A stretch of DNA of 64,000 nucleotides, from assembly GCA_026008535.1 (NCBI GenBank), contig BRKX01000018.1:17492088-17556087 (forward strand), in the 5' to 3' direction. The stretch is from Perilla frutescens (Eukaryota > Streptophyta > Magnoliopsida > Lamiales > Lamiaceae). The notes beneath the pieces are model-generated. The model was not told the DNA's origin. It was given only the letters and a program-made list of their open reading frames with translations, and searched no databases. The position numbers and the translations under genes are program-made. Every line of letters begins with the position of its first letter. Positions within the stretch are counted from its first letter, which is position 1. This document shows positions 1 to 10,688 of this stretch, in pieces.

Positions 1-847
1 ACTTTAAATGGGCCGGTTAATATTGTTATTATGATATCAGTTACTAATATATTATTATATTTTATAATTATATATCAAGATGCTGTAATACGTAATATGG
101 CCTCAAATTAGGTGCACCATTCATTTTTACTGTTATATTTAATTAATTTACGCCCACCAAATAACATTTTAGTACTTCAAAACGATGAAAGTTGTTATTT
201 ATTTATTTAATAAGTTGTTATTTATTTATTTAATTAATTTGTAATTCATTAAAATTTATCTGCGTTATGAAGTCTTTTTTTAGTTGTTCCATTTTTATCG
301 AATTAATTAATTGTTTATGGTATCCATTCAATTTCTATTTTTATTTGTATGTCTAAAACCAAATTTGAACCTAAACACATATTTAATATTTCCTTTAATT
401 CTTTCATCGTTTTCCTGTGCACAACCCCTTGGGCCTGAATACGTGGAAGAAATGGTGGGAATTCGTGGCAGTGGCCGCAATAGCTGATTCAGAGTAGCAT
501 AATCCTTTCTCCATTCTGCAAAAAACACTTCCTTTGATTCAAAACCCTAATCTTGCCCCCCTTCTATTCCTATCATAGTCTTTCTACCGCACGATGAAAA
601 GCTCCTGGTTCAGATAAAAGGTAAAACGACTGGATTTTTTTTTTCCCAACTCCTGCTTCTCTATTTATTTATTTATTTATTCATCTTGCACTTAGTTTAA
701 GAGTTTTTAGCTGCTGGCCTAATTGATAAATTAAGGAATGTTATAGACGTTTTCTTATAGAGAAAGACTGTAGCTTTTAAGCTCAATGCTTTGATAATCT
801 GATGGGATTTGCTCCAAGTATCAATTAGATTGTACTTGTATGTTGGG
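1..847. other. Upstream intergenic region and probable 5' leader of the P-class PPR gene
   Basis: AT-rich sequence with no credible coding region; the short minus-strand ORFs have no recognisable family. The part nearest the gene (about 540-847) is probably transcribed leader. A donor-like AAG/GTAAAA at about 620 and an acceptor-like TTTTAG near 709 would allow a 5' UTR intron, but this is only a possibility. A run of TTTA repeats lies at about 660-680. No clear TATA box could be assigned. Confidence 0.4.
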
Positions 848-3133
848 ATGAGTTCTGCCGTCCTTCCAAAACATGTAGCCGCCGTCATACGATACCAGAA
901 AAACCCATTAAGGGCTTTGGAGATGTTTAATTCTGTTAAGAAGGACGATGGATTTAAGCACACCCTGTTAACTTATAGATGCATGGTTGAAAAGCTCGGT
1001 CATCATGAGGAATTTGATGCCATGGAGAATATCGTGTCGGAGATGAGGGAGAACCTCGATAGCAGTTTGTTGGAAGGAGTGTATGTTAGTGTCATGAGAA
1101 GTTACGGAAAGAGAAGGAAGATTCAAGAGGCTGCCAATGTGTTTGAGAGAATGGATTTTTACAATTGTGAACCGACGGTTTACTCTTACAATGCGATCAT
1201 GAATATTTTGGTGGAAAATGGGTATTTTGATCAGGCTCACAAAGTTTATATGAGACTCAAAGAGAAAGGGATTGCACCTGATGTATATACATATACTATT
1301 CGGATAAAATCATTTTGTAGAACGAGTAGACCACATGCTGCTCTGAGGCTTCTGAATAACATGCCTGCTCAGCGATGTGAGGTTAACTCGGTAGCATACT
1401 GCACAGTGGTTAGTGGATTTTATGAGGGAGATTATAGTGCAGAAGCTCATGGATTGTTTGATGAGATGCTAAGGTTTGGCCTTGTCCCTAATGTTACCAC
1501 ATTCAATAAGCTAATACATACTCTTTGTAAGAAGGGAGATATCAGAGAGAGTGAAATGCTGCTAGACAAGGTTCTTAAAAGGGGTGTTCTTCCAAATTTG
1601 TTTACATTTAACATCTTTATTCAAGGTCTTTGCAAGAAGGGCCTGCCTGATGGGGCTGCAAGGATGTTAGAGAATGTGACAGCAGAAGGTCTTTCTCCTG
1701 ATGTTGTGACGTATAATACACTTATATGTGGCTTGTGTAAGAGCTCTAAAGTGGTTGAAGCAGAGAACTACATGAATAAAATGGTCAATAGTGGTTTGAA
1801 GCCTGATGCTTTCACCTACAATACACTCATTGAAGGATACTGCAGAATTAATTTGGTGCAAAAGGCAGACAAGATTCTTCAAGATGCAGTGTTCAGAGGG
1901 TTTGTGCCCGATGAGTTCACATACTGCTCCTTATTGTATGGATTGTGCGAGAATGGTGATATTGAGAGGGCTACAAGCATGTTTAATGAAGCTCCGGGAA
2001 AAGGTATAAAGCCTAGTGTTATTCTATACAACACCTTAATCAAAGGATTTTGTCGGCAGGGACTCATTTTGGAAGCCTTGCAGCTGATGAATGAGATGCA
2101 GCAAAAGGGTTGCAATCCTGATATCTGGACCTATAATTTAATTATAAATGGCTTGTGCAAGATGCGCTGTTTAACTGATGCCAGTATTCTTATCAATGAT
2201 GCTACGACCAAAGGCCTTCTTCCTGATATATTCACCTTTAATACTTTGATTGATGGTTATTGCAAGCAACTGAAGATGGGTGAGGCACTTGGAGTTGTTG
2301 ATACCATGTGGGAGCATGGCATTACTCCTGATATCATCACATATAACAGTATACTGGATGGGCTCTGCAAGACTTCAAATTCTGATAATGTGATGGAAAC
2401 TTTCAAAGCAATGGAGGAGAAGGGTTGCAGGCCGAATATCATCACCTACAATATACTCATGGAAAGTTTCTGCAAAGCTCGAAAACTAGAGAGAGCTCTG
2501 GAGTTACTTGATGAAATTCAGAAAAATGGTATGCATCCGGATGATGTAATTTTAGGCACACTGATAAGTGGATTTTGTGAAAACAGCGATTTAGATGAAG
2601 CCTATTTGTTGTTCAGAAGAATGAAAAAGGACTATAGACTTTCCCCAACATTAGCATTGTATAATATCCTGATTAATGCTTTTTCGGAGAGGTTGAAAAT
2701 GGATATGGCACTAAAACTATTTCAGGAAATGGGCATTCGTGGATGCCCAGCGGATAAATACACATTCCGCTGTATGGTAGATGGTTTCTGCAAAACTGGA
2801 AATGTTGATTCTGGGTATTGCTATCTTCTTGACGGTATCACAAAAGGGTTCATTCCATCCCTAACAACATTTGGACGGGTGCTAAATTGCCTATGCGTGA
2901 AGCATAGATTGCATGAGGCAGCTGAAGTCATATACCTTATGGTCCAAAGGGGTGTTGTTCCTGAAGAAGTTAGCACAATTTTTGAAGCAGATAAGAAAGA
3001 AGTTGCAGCACCTAAACTAGTTGTGGAGAACTTGTTGAAGAAGTCACATATAACTTATTATACATATGAAGTGTTATATGAAGCTGTCAGATGTAAGAGG
3101 CTTTTAAGGAAAAAGCGACCCAATATCTCTTAA
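848..3133 (+). CDS. P-class pentatricopeptide repeat protein, orthologue of Arabidopsis At1g74580
   Basis: Single-exon gene of 761 codons. PPR proteins bind organellar RNA and affect its stability, splicing or translation; the target of this one is unknown to me. From about residue 8 to 730 the protein is a nearly uninterrupted chain of 35-residue P-type motifs, visible as recurring 'TYN.LI.G.CK....EA' and 'G..PD..TYN'. There are no E or DYW domains, so an RNA-editing role is not expected. The open frame extends 13 codons further upstream to 809, but I chose the ATG at 848 because the protein then begins with an LPKHVAAVI-like segment that matches the remembered start of At1g74580 (763 aa). 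The conserved tail 'KKEVAAPKLVVENLLKKS' is a good orthology marker. It converges with the OTP87-like gene. Organellar targeting is inferred from the family; the N-terminus is only weakly presequence-like. Confidence 0.93.
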   Translation: MSSAVLPKHVAAVIRYQKNPLRALEMFNSVKKDDGFKHTLLTYRCMVEKLGHHEEFDAMENIVSEMRENLDSSLLEGVYVSVMRSYGKRRKIQEAANVFERMDFYNCEPTVYSYNAIMNILVENGYFDQAHKVYMRLKEKGIAPDVYTYTIRIKSFCRTSRPHAALRLLNNMPAQRCEVNSVAYCTVVSGFYEGDYSAEAHGLFDEMLRFGLVPNVTTFNKLIHTLCKKGDIRESEMLLDKVLKRGVLPNLFTFNIFIQGLCKKGLPDGAARMLENVTAEGLSPDVVTYNTLICGLCKSSKVVEAENYMNKMVNSGLKPDAFTYNTLIEGYCRINLVQKADKILQDAVFRGFVPDEFTYCSLLYGLCENGDIERATSMFNEAPGKGIKPSVILYNTLIKGFCRQGLILEALQLMNEMQQKGCNPDIWTYNLIINGLCKMRCLTDASILINDATTKGLLPDIFTFNTLIDGYCKQLKMGEALGVVDTMWEHGITPDIITYNSILDGLCKTSNSDNVMETFKAMEEKGCRPNIITYNILMESFCKARKLERALELLDEIQKNGMHPDDVILGTLISGFCENSDLDEAYLLFRRMKKDYRLSPTLALYNILINAFSERLKMDMALKLFQEMGIRGCPADKYTFRCMVDGFCKTGNVDSGYCYLLDGITKGFIPSLTTFGRVLNCLCVKHRLHEAAEVIYLMVQRGVVPEEVSTIFEADKKEVAAPKLVVENLLKKSHITYYTYEVLYEAVRCKRLLRKKRPNIS

Positions 3134-4719
3134 TAATTTTGAGGTTTGTGTGAGAGAGAAGATTAGTTGGCAGTTGCATGCAGTAGCTTCTGAAATAGTT
3201 GATATGTCTGCTTGTTGCATGGTTACTGCAGATAAATGGCTGTCTCAGGTATCTTCCTGCGTTATTATTATGGTTCATAATGTTGTTTTCAATGAAATAC
3301 ACGCATATTGATGTTTTAAAATGGTTAATAATCGAGGTTGATTTGATGAATTGATAATCTCTTCTCGACAGAAATCCTTGAGATCTGACCGATACAAAGT
3401 AGAGGAGTGGTTTCAACTTTCAAAGGAGTAACCAGCAAAAGGAAGTGAGTTTGTACTTATATTCCTCTCTTCCAGTAACGTGTAGTTTTGTAACTTCACA
3501 GTTCAAATATTACTTTTATTCTGAAATCTCAGTGAATTGTTGTTGGGATATCTGCTGTTCTGTAAGTAGATTACAGGGGGCTTATTGTATGTTCTTCTTG
3601 ATTATGTAGCATTGCTTTATGCTAGTAAAATCTGACATGTTATGATTCTCGCTTGAATTTCACTTCCCATAACTCATTGTTGAAGAAATAGAGATGCTGA
3701 ATGTACATTTCACCGGTGCTGTTTTTTCAATATTTGCTCGAGCACAATCTTCTGGTATTTCTAACATGTTTAGCTTGCTTTTATGTTCTGATTGCTTTAG
3801 TCAAGGCATGGAAGAAATCCAAGAAAAATTACTGGGGGCTGTGCATTCGCGTCCAACAAAGCACAGGTGGTAAGGTGTTTGCCTTCCAAGCAGTAGATCT
3901 GCACATTGAAGCTGTGACCAATGGGATCAAGAAAGCAATGACGTGCAACAGAAAATGCTGATAGATGAAGAGTTGGTCGGAAGAACCATTGTCAAGAGAC
4001 CTAGACAGCAATTGAAGAATGGAATATGATAGTAAATTGAAATGTTTTAGCTGGGTACAGAAGTTTCAAAGAACAAATAGAGAATGTACCATACATACAG
4101 ATTGAATACGACTAAACTTGCTATGAGATTGTTAGTTCTCGAAACTGGCAGAGTGCACTGCTAGTCGATATGTCATATGTTGTACAAGTTTGTTTCACCT
4201 GTCAAAAATATGAGGAATTTATATAATGGTAAAAGCTATTTGTGATCAATCAAGATAATGGTAAATGCATGAAATCAGGCAGAAGATAAACTACCCTGTA
4301 TCTTCAGAACTTGCAGGCTGCCAAGCAGCTATATACTTGCTTCAGAACAAGAGCATAATTCACTTATGGAAGCATGTTTAACCCAATTGTAAGTTTGTAA
4401 CATTGTAATTTGACATGAACGAGAAATCTGCAGTACAAAATGATAGAAGAGGTGTCAGATAACACATGTTTTTGCATGCAACATCATTTAATATTTGATT
4501 TAATATTTGATCTCCAGATAAAATGTTTACAACTAAGGCACCAAAATCTGAAAAGGGAAATGCAGGGGGTTCCTAGCAATATCACTCCAAATCTCATTGA
4601 AGAGAAGTGCTGAGATTTTAATTGTCCAAATTTCATGTCTTGTTTTGCCATCTTAAAGGCCTTTCATGTATCTACGGAGTTGGAGAAAAAGTCCTTACCA
4701 AACATCTCATGAGTATGCT
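3134..4719. other. Convergent intergenic region / 3' UTRs of the two PPR genes
   Basis: About 1.6 kb between two genes that point at each other. It is less AT-biased and less repetitive than the rest of the window, as expected for transcribed 3' UTR. Possible 3' UTR splice sites are CAG/GTATCT at about 3248 and ACAG at about 3371, unproven. An 86-codon plus-strand ORF (3701-3961) begins with a hydrophobic segment (residues about 5-36) followed by a basic stretch. I do not recognise it and do not call it a gene; a non-coding 3' exon of the upstream PPR gene is more likely. Confidence 0.4.
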
Positions 4720-7377
4720 TCACGCGTAACTCCAACCAGCTTCCTTCCTCCTAACTCCACTTTCTTCCATTGCTTCTCTGATTTTCAGTACATGATTCCA
4801 TTCTCCCGCTTCTGCATAGATATTTGAAATTGAAATGTAGGCTTCAACACCAGAAGGCTGCAATTCCAGAATCTTCTCAGCAGCTAGCTTTCCAAGCTCA
4901 TGATTACCATGAACTTTACAAGCAGCAAGGAAGGTTTCCCAGATTAAGATTTCAGGTTTCACAGGCATGCTGACAATAAAGCTCTTAGCCTCTTCTAATC
5001 TTCCTGCACGACCAAGAAGATCCACCATGCAGGCATAATGCTTCTGACCAGGCTCAATTCCATAGTCTTTGATCATTGAATGTAGATGAAAATACCCTTC
5101 CTCGACCAAACCAGCGTGGCTACAAGCAGAAAGAACACCTGTAAAAGTAACAGCATCGGGCTCTATTCCTGATATCTTCAGATGGTCAAACAATTGTAAG
5201 GCCTCCACACCTCTTCCGTTATTAGCATAGCTTGCAATCATTGTTGTCCAGCAAACTAAATCAGGGTATATAATCTGTTGAAACACCTTATCACACTCAC
5301 CAATACTTCCACATTTTGAATACATCATGACAAGTGAACTTCCTACCGAAGCTTCTGATTCAAAACCCATTTTTAGGGTATATGCATGCAATTTTACACC
5401 TATATCTAATTTACTTGAAATAGCAAGAGCCCTGAAAACTGATGAAATTGTGAAGGCATCAACGCTCACATCAGACAGTAGCAAGTCATGGAAAATCTGG
5501 AGAGTCTCCTCAACATGTCCACTGTGAGAGAATCCTGAAACCAAGGAGGACCATGAAGCTTGATCTTTGATTCGCATCCTGTGAAAAACATTACTTGCTG
5601 AATTGAGATCACCACATTTTGAGTACATGTTTATTAGTGCACAATCAATGACGGTCTGCCCACCAAACCCACATTGAATAGCAAATCCATGAATTTCTCT
5701 ACCCTTCTTTAAGGAATGAAGAGCAGCGCATGAATTTAGAACAGCAGCTAAAACCTTTTCATCAGGTATGGATTCTTTGAATCCCATCTCTTGAAACAAC
5801 TGAATAGCCTTATCCGCACAACCATTTTCTGCTAAACCAACAATCATAGAAGTCCATGAAACATCATCTTTTCTTTCAAGTTGTTCGAAAGCTTTCAGAG
5901 AGTCCTCCAAGTTACCACATTTTGAATACATAGTCAAAATCGAACTCCCTACAGATACTTCAGACACCATACCAAGTTTAAGAGTGTATCCATGTACCTG
6001 TCTCCCCAAAGTGAAACTATCTATCATGCTCAAGATACTGGAAGCAATGTACATATCAGGAGCAAGACCCTTTTCTATCATTTCCTGGAACAAAATGATT
6101 GCTTTTTCATAAATCCCACTCCGAACATATGCAGAAATCACATTAGCCCAGACACCTACTTGCTTCAGGTCCCTAGTCTCTGCAAAAACTTTCTCAGATA
6201 AGTTAATGGCTCCTACTTTTGAGTAGGTGTTTATAAGAGATGCTTTCACTACTGGATCTAGATAGAGCCCAACCTTAAAAGTCGAACAATGGATCTGTAA
6301 AGCTTCTTTAAACATATCGGGATCTGCACAAGCTGAAAGCACACTCGAGACAGTAAAGTTGTTTAGTTCCTCTCCAATTTTTCGCATTTCATTGAGAACA
6401 GAAAAGGCAGAAGCAGAATCACCCTTCTTAACAAAACCAGAGATGATGACAGTCCAAGAAACAACATTGCGTGTTGGCATTAGTTTAAATTGCTTGACAG
6501 CATCAAACATAGCTCCAGATTTGGAATATAGATCAACAATGGCAGTTCCGACAAAAACATCACCTTCAGCACCACTTTTGATAATGCGCCCATGAATGCA
6601 TTTGCCCAGCTCTAGCTCCTCCACTGCGGCACAAGCAGTCAAAACACTTGAAAATGTAAAAGAATTTGGGGTCAGAGAGCCATAACGGCACATCTGGGTG
6701 AAAACTTCCAATGCAACACAATGATCCTTATTCTTGACTGCACCGGACACAACAGCATTCCAACAAACCACATTCTCACACTCAACATCATGCAACACCC
6801 TCAAAGCATCCTCAACCTTATGAGACTTTGCAAATAAATCTATCATCCCAGCCCTCACATACCCATTCGAAAAGAACCCATTTTTCCAAACGAGTCCATA
6901 TACCTGCGCCGCACCGGCTACATTCGCCAGCGCACCAAGAGCTGAAAGAACACTACCGTAAGTAAATTCATCCATATCCGCTCCCACATTATGAATTTCA
7001 CAGAAAACTCTCCACGAATGATCGTAAATAAAATTCTTGTTACAGCCCAAAATCATCAAATTACACGTTACCAAGTTCCTAATAGGAATTTCATCGAACA
7101 GATTAAATGCATAATCCATGCGGCTGCAGTCTGAGTACGCACTGATCAAATTGTTAGCTGCGTAAATATTAGAGTATAATTCGTGGGTTTTGAATAAAAG
7201 GGCATGCGCTACTTTGATTTGTTCGAGAGTTAAGCCCCTAAAATTTGTGGGGTTGCTGAGCAAGAGACGTGGATCGAGCTCGCCGCGACTACTGCCGTAT
7301 CCGACCGGAGGCCCCTCCAGTAGAGCGGCGGTAGAGCTGAATTTGCGGAACAAACACGATAATTTCTTGATGAACAT
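4720..7377 (-). CDS. OTP87: PLS/E-class PPR protein, OTP87-like mitochondrial RNA-editing factor
   Basis: Intronless gene of 885 codons on the minus strand. The family member it resembles, Arabidopsis OTP87 (At1g74600, about 895 aa), is known as a site-specific C-to-U editing factor for mitochondrial transcripts. The first 20 residues are basic and Ser-rich with no acidic residue (MFIKKLSCLFRKFSS), a plausible mitochondrial presequence. Residues about 70-800 are alternating P, L and S motifs typical of the plant PLS subfamily ('YSKCG', 'SWTSMI.G...NG', 'D...F..VLSACA'). The last ~80 residues form an E motif ('P..LIWE..LAACK.HGN.ELG', 'Y..ISNIYA.AG.W'), ending in GWSYA. There is no E+ or DYW deaminase domain, so the deaminase activity must come from a partner protein. 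The start ATG is the first in frame. The tRNA-Leu gene begins 125 bp beyond the start codon, so the promoter region is short or shared. Confidence 0.93.
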   Translation of the reverse strand: MFIKKLSCLFRKFSSTAALLEGPPVGYGSSRGELDPRLLLSNPTNFRGLTLEQIKVAHALLFKTHELYSNIYAANNLISAYSDCSRMDYAFNLFDEIPIRNLVTCNLMILGCNKNFIYDHSWRVFCEIHNVGADMDEFTYGSVLSALGALANVAGAAQVYGLVWKNGFFSNGYVRAGMIDLFAKSHKVEDALRVLHDVECENVVCWNAVVSGAVKNKDHCVALEVFTQMCRYGSLTPNSFTFSSVLTACAAVEELELGKCIHGRIIKSGAEGDVFVGTAIVDLYSKSGAMFDAVKQFKLMPTRNVVSWTVIISGFVKKGDSASAFSVLNEMRKIGEELNNFTVSSVLSACADPDMFKEALQIHCSTFKVGLYLDPVVKASLINTYSKVGAINLSEKVFAETRDLKQVGVWANVISAYVRSGIYEKAIILFQEMIEKGLAPDMYIASSILSMIDSFTLGRQVHGYTLKLGMVSEVSVGSSILTMYSKCGNLEDSLKAFEQLERKDDVSWTSMIVGLAENGCADKAIQLFQEMGFKESIPDEKVLAAVLNSCAALHSLKKGREIHGFAIQCGFGGQTVIDCALINMYSKCGDLNSASNVFHRMRIKDQASWSSLVSGFSHSGHVEETLQIFHDLLLSDVSVDAFTISSVFRALAISSKLDIGVKLHAYTLKMGFESEASVGSSLVMMYSKCGSIGECDKVFQQIIYPDLVCWTTMIASYANNGRGVEALQLFDHLKISGIEPDAVTFTGVLSACSHAGLVEEGYFHLHSMIKDYGIEPGQKHYACMVDLLGRAGRLEEAKSFIVSMPVKPEILIWETFLAACKVHGNHELGKLAAEKILELQPSGVEAYISISNIYAEAGEWNHVLKIREAMEESGVRRKEAGWSYA

Positions 7378-7502
7378 GATGATTTCTTGTGCTTGATGGT
7401 GGGAATGATGGCGCCATTCATTTAGATTCTCGGTTTGAAGAGACTATCTTGAGCCTTGGACAATATGGACAAATTAATTTATTTTACAACTTAGAATATC
7501 AA

Positions 7503-7542
7503 GTCAAGATGGCCGAGCGGTCTAAGGCGCCAGTTTCAGGTA

Positions 7543-7574
<32 letters not shown>

Positions 7575-7582
7575 TCTTGACA
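7503..7582 (+). tRNA. tRNA-Leu(CAG): tRNA-Leu (anticodon CAG)
   Basis: An 80-nt type II (long variable arm) tRNA. The acceptor stem pairs GTCAAGA (7503-7509) with TCTTGAC (7575-7581), and A7582 is the discriminator base. The anticodon arm is CCAGT-TTCAGGT-ACTGG, with CAG at the anticodon. The A box is TGGCCGAGCGG and the B box GGTTCAAATCC. CCA is not encoded and there is no intron, as expected for a nuclear gene. A TTTT Pol III terminator follows at about 7587-7590. The closing stem and both internal promoter boxes are intact, so the gene is probably functional. Confidence 0.96.
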
Positions 7583-7589
7583 ATTATTT

Positions 7590-8460
7590 TGTTTCTTTTT
7601 ATTTATTAATCTCTCTCAAAAGTTTTATCAAAATTGCTATTTATTTATTTATTAATCTCTCTCAAAACTGCAACATTGTGTGAGATTTTATTGCATTCTT
7701 TTTATTTACTTATTTATATCTCTTCAAATCCTTTTTATTTACTTATTTATATCTCTCAAAATCGTTTTTTGTTTCTTTTGTATTTATTTACTTACTAATC
7801 TCTCTCAAAAGTTTTATCAAAATTGCTATTTATTTATTTTAATCTCTCTCAAAAGTTTTATCAAAATTGCTATTTATTTATTCATTAATCTCTTTAAAAA
7901 TTGCAACGTTGTGTGAGATTTTATTGCATCCTTTTTATTTATTTATATCTCTCCAAATCTTTTTTATTTACTTAATTATATCTCTCAAAATCGTTTTTTT
8001 TTGTTTCTTTTTATTTATTTACTAATCTCTCTCAAAAGTTTTATCAAAATTGCTATTTATTTATTTTAACCTCTCTCAAAAGTTTTATCAAAATTGCTAT
8101 TTATTTATTTATTAATCTCTCTCAAAATTGCAACATTGTGTGAGATTTTATTGCATTTTTTTAATTTATTTATATCTCTCCAAATCCTTTTTATTTACTT
8201 ATTTATATCTCTCAAAATCATTTTTTTGTTTCTTTTTATTTATTTACTAATCTCTCTCAAAAGTTTTATTAAAATTGCTATTTATTTATTTTAATCTCTC
8301 TCAAAAGTTTTATCAAAATTGCTATTTATTTATTTATTTATTTAAATCTCTCTCAAAATTGCAACGTTGTGTGAGATGTTATTGCATTCTTTTTATTTAT
8401 TTATATCTTTCCAAATCTTTTTTATTTACTTATTTATATCTCTCAAAATCGTGTGAGGTG
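7590..8460. repeat. Higher-order tandem repeat, ~230-bp period, T-rich
   Basis: It begins directly after the tRNA terminator. The landmark 'GCAAC(A/G)TTGTGTGAGAT' recurs at about 7670, 7903, 8129 and 8360, a period of 226-233 bp. Each unit contains smaller repeated blocks of the type 'AATCTCTCTCAAAAG', 'TTTTATCAAAATTGCTA' and TTTA runs. The hydrophobic 'YLFI' ORFs in this stretch are by-products of the TTTATTTA repeats and are not genes. The array is interrupted at 8461 by a hAT-like element and resumes at 9150. Confidence 0.9.
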
Positions 8461-9141
8461 CAGTGGCGGAGCTATGTTGGGGCCAAGGGGGGCCATGGGG
8501 CCCCCTCAATTTTTAAAAAAAATTAGATTTAATATAGTAATTTAAATATTTAATTTAAAATTTTAATAAGTTTAATAAATTTAAAATTTCATGCATCATT
8601 TATATGCTATTAAGAGTCCTTATATATTTTTCATTCTCATTCTTTATTATTAACTTTATCATATGAATTTAAAAATTAATTAAATTTACTTAAAATTTAC
8701 ATATACTCACTTTAAATTCAAACATAATTGGTTTCTTCATATTATATTTAGTTCTATGCTTGTGTGTTTTTTATTTTTATTTTATTTTAATTCTGAATTT
8801 GGGTCTTTTAAAGTTAATTTTTAGTGCCTTTATGCCTTATAGTTTATTTTTTTTTTATTAAATATGTTTAGTTATATGTTCTAATTATAAGAGTATTATT
8901 ATGACACACAACTAATTTTAAATGAGAATTTTTATTTGGGTACGTAACTAATTGAAAGTTATTAAAAAATGATGTACAGTGTTATAATTTTGCTAACCAA
9001 TTGATTTTTTAATGTTAAAATATAATTAAAAATATATTAATTTTTATCAAAAATATTATACATTAACTTATTATTATTATTTTTTAGGATGTATGTTATT
9101 GTAAGTTGGCCCCCTTGGATAAAATCCTAGCTCCGCCACTG
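8461..9141. mobile_element. Non-autonomous hAT-like element (681 bp)
   Basis: The ends are CAGTGGCGGAGCTATG on the left and the inverse of CAGTGGCGGAGCTAGG on the right, matching at 15 of 16 positions. The 8-bp flanks are GTGAGGTG (8453-8460) and GTGGGGTG (9142-9149), matching at 7 of 8. Terminal repeats of CAGNGGCGGA type with 8-bp duplications are typical of plant hAT elements (family knowledge). The interior is AT-rich without coding capacity. The flanking repeat copy at 9280-9320 reads straight across the site without the element, which confirms both boundaries. Confidence 0.88.
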
Positions 9142-9149
9142 GTGGGGTG

Positions 9150-9400
9150 CATCACTAAATTGTTCTATTTATTTATTTATTCATTAAGATCTCTCAAAAT
9201 TGCAACGTTATGTGAGATTTTATTGCATTCTTTTTATTTATTTATATCTCTCAAAATCCTTTTTATTTACTTATTTATATCTCTCAAAATCATGTGAGGT
9301 GCATCATTAAATTGTTCAATTTATTTATTTATTCATTAATATCTCTCAAAATTGCAAAATTGCAACGTCGTGTAAGATTTTATTAATTAAGAACAATTTA
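9150..9400. repeat. Continuation of the ~230-bp tandem repeat beyond the hAT insertion
   Basis: The TTTA/TCTCTCAAAA blocks and the landmark 'GCAACGTTATGTGAGATTTT' resume here (about 9200 and, more degenerate, 9362). The segment 'GTGAGGTGCATCATTAAATT' near 9294-9313 is the uninterrupted form of the hAT target. From about 9380 to 9510, and again at 10702-10750, a different short repeat ('TTAATTAAGAACAATTTA' with 'AAACTTCTC') follows. Confidence 0.75.
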
Positions 9401-9681
9401 TTTATAAACTTCTCCATTTTCAATATTATTTTTTAATTAAGAACAATTTATATTATTTACTAATTAAACTTCTCTTTTTTCAATATTAACTAAACTTCTC
9501 ATTTTCCAATATTATTTATTGTCCTCTATTCCGGGTTGGTGTACATCAAACTGAAATAGAGAATCTCATTTGTATTGTTAAATGGGTCCGGTCGGGCCAG
9601 CCCGACCTTGAGTCCACGTGCCAAATTTGATGAGGTGACTTAACCTAAAATGTTTCGGGCTTAAAAATTCATGACCCAGTC

Positions 9682-9850
9682 TAGGGATGGCAATGGGCAA
9701 CGGGCCCTATGGGTACCTGTAAAAATTATCTATGATGGGTAGAGTAATTACTCACTTAATGGGTACGAGCATGAGTATGTGTAATTACCCATAAATTTTG
9801 ACGGGGACAGGTGTGGGTACGAGTACCTTAGTACCCAACACACCCCATAC

Positions 9851-9896
<46 letters not shown>

Positions 9897-10262
9897 ATTA
9901 TTATTAAAATATTGTACTATAATGTTATATTATTTTTTGAAGATTTTGTAGCATTTTTATGAGTCTAGTTTTTTTTATGTAATGCCGCATTTTCATGAGG
10001 GGTCTTTGTATTATATTTTAATTGAATCATGATTTAATTTAATCTATATTTTTAAAATTATAAATTATTTTATCGTAATTTTGAATTATTTGCTACAAAT
10101 AATAATTACTAAATTAAATATTCAATAAATAGTTTGTGATAAAGAAATTTGTATGTTTATTTTTTTAAAAAAATATGACCTTTATTAGAAATAAAATGAT
10201 AATTGAACACGAATAAAATTTGAACTATTTGAAATATTAATTTGTAACTTATGCTATTTATT

Positions 10263-10297
<35 letters not shown>

Positions 10298-10688
10298 CAA
10301 AGTTGATAAATAAATAATGCTTATAAAAATTATATATTACATAATATATATATATACATATATAAAGTATACAACAAAAAAAATGCAAATATAAGTATGT
10401 TTGAATGATTATAGAAAAAATATCATTAAATTTGTTAGAAAAGTTAGATATTATTAATTTTCTGTTTATTATGCTTAAGAAGATGTTCATAATATATATA
10501 TTAAAAAATATTTATTTAATTTATCATGTATGCACAGATATATTATATAGAAATGATCTATAATAAAAAAAAAGTGAGAATTTATAAATGAAATTTAGTC
10601 ATTTTTTTTATCTCTTAAATTTTTAAAACATGGGTCTGGAGACGGATACCTTAGTACCCTACCCATACCTTATATATCGCCATCCATA
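9682..10688. mobile_element. hAT-like element, TAGGGATGGCAA type (1.0 kb)
   Basis: It starts with TAGGGATGGCAATGGG and ends with CGCCATCCATA, an imperfect inverted repeat. It is flanked by ACCCAGTC (9674-9681) and ACCCAGCC (10689-10696), an 8-bp target duplication with one mismatch. GGGTACC/TACCC-rich segments lie near both ends; the centre is AT-rich with (TA)n at about 9855-9890 and 10266-10294. No transposase coding sequence is visible. The 8-bp duplication and TIR type support hAT. Confidence 0.8.

Noticed and set aside
809..847. Upstream ATG at 809 as start of the first PPR protein
   Set aside because: The 13 extra residues have no counterpart in the remembered orthologue, whereas the ATG at 848 gives the matching N-terminus and length.
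7680..8526. Repeated ORFs rich in 'YLFISLK' resembling membrane peptides
   Set aside because: They are translations of TTTATTTA/ATCTCTC tandem repeats and recur in every unit; composition artefact.
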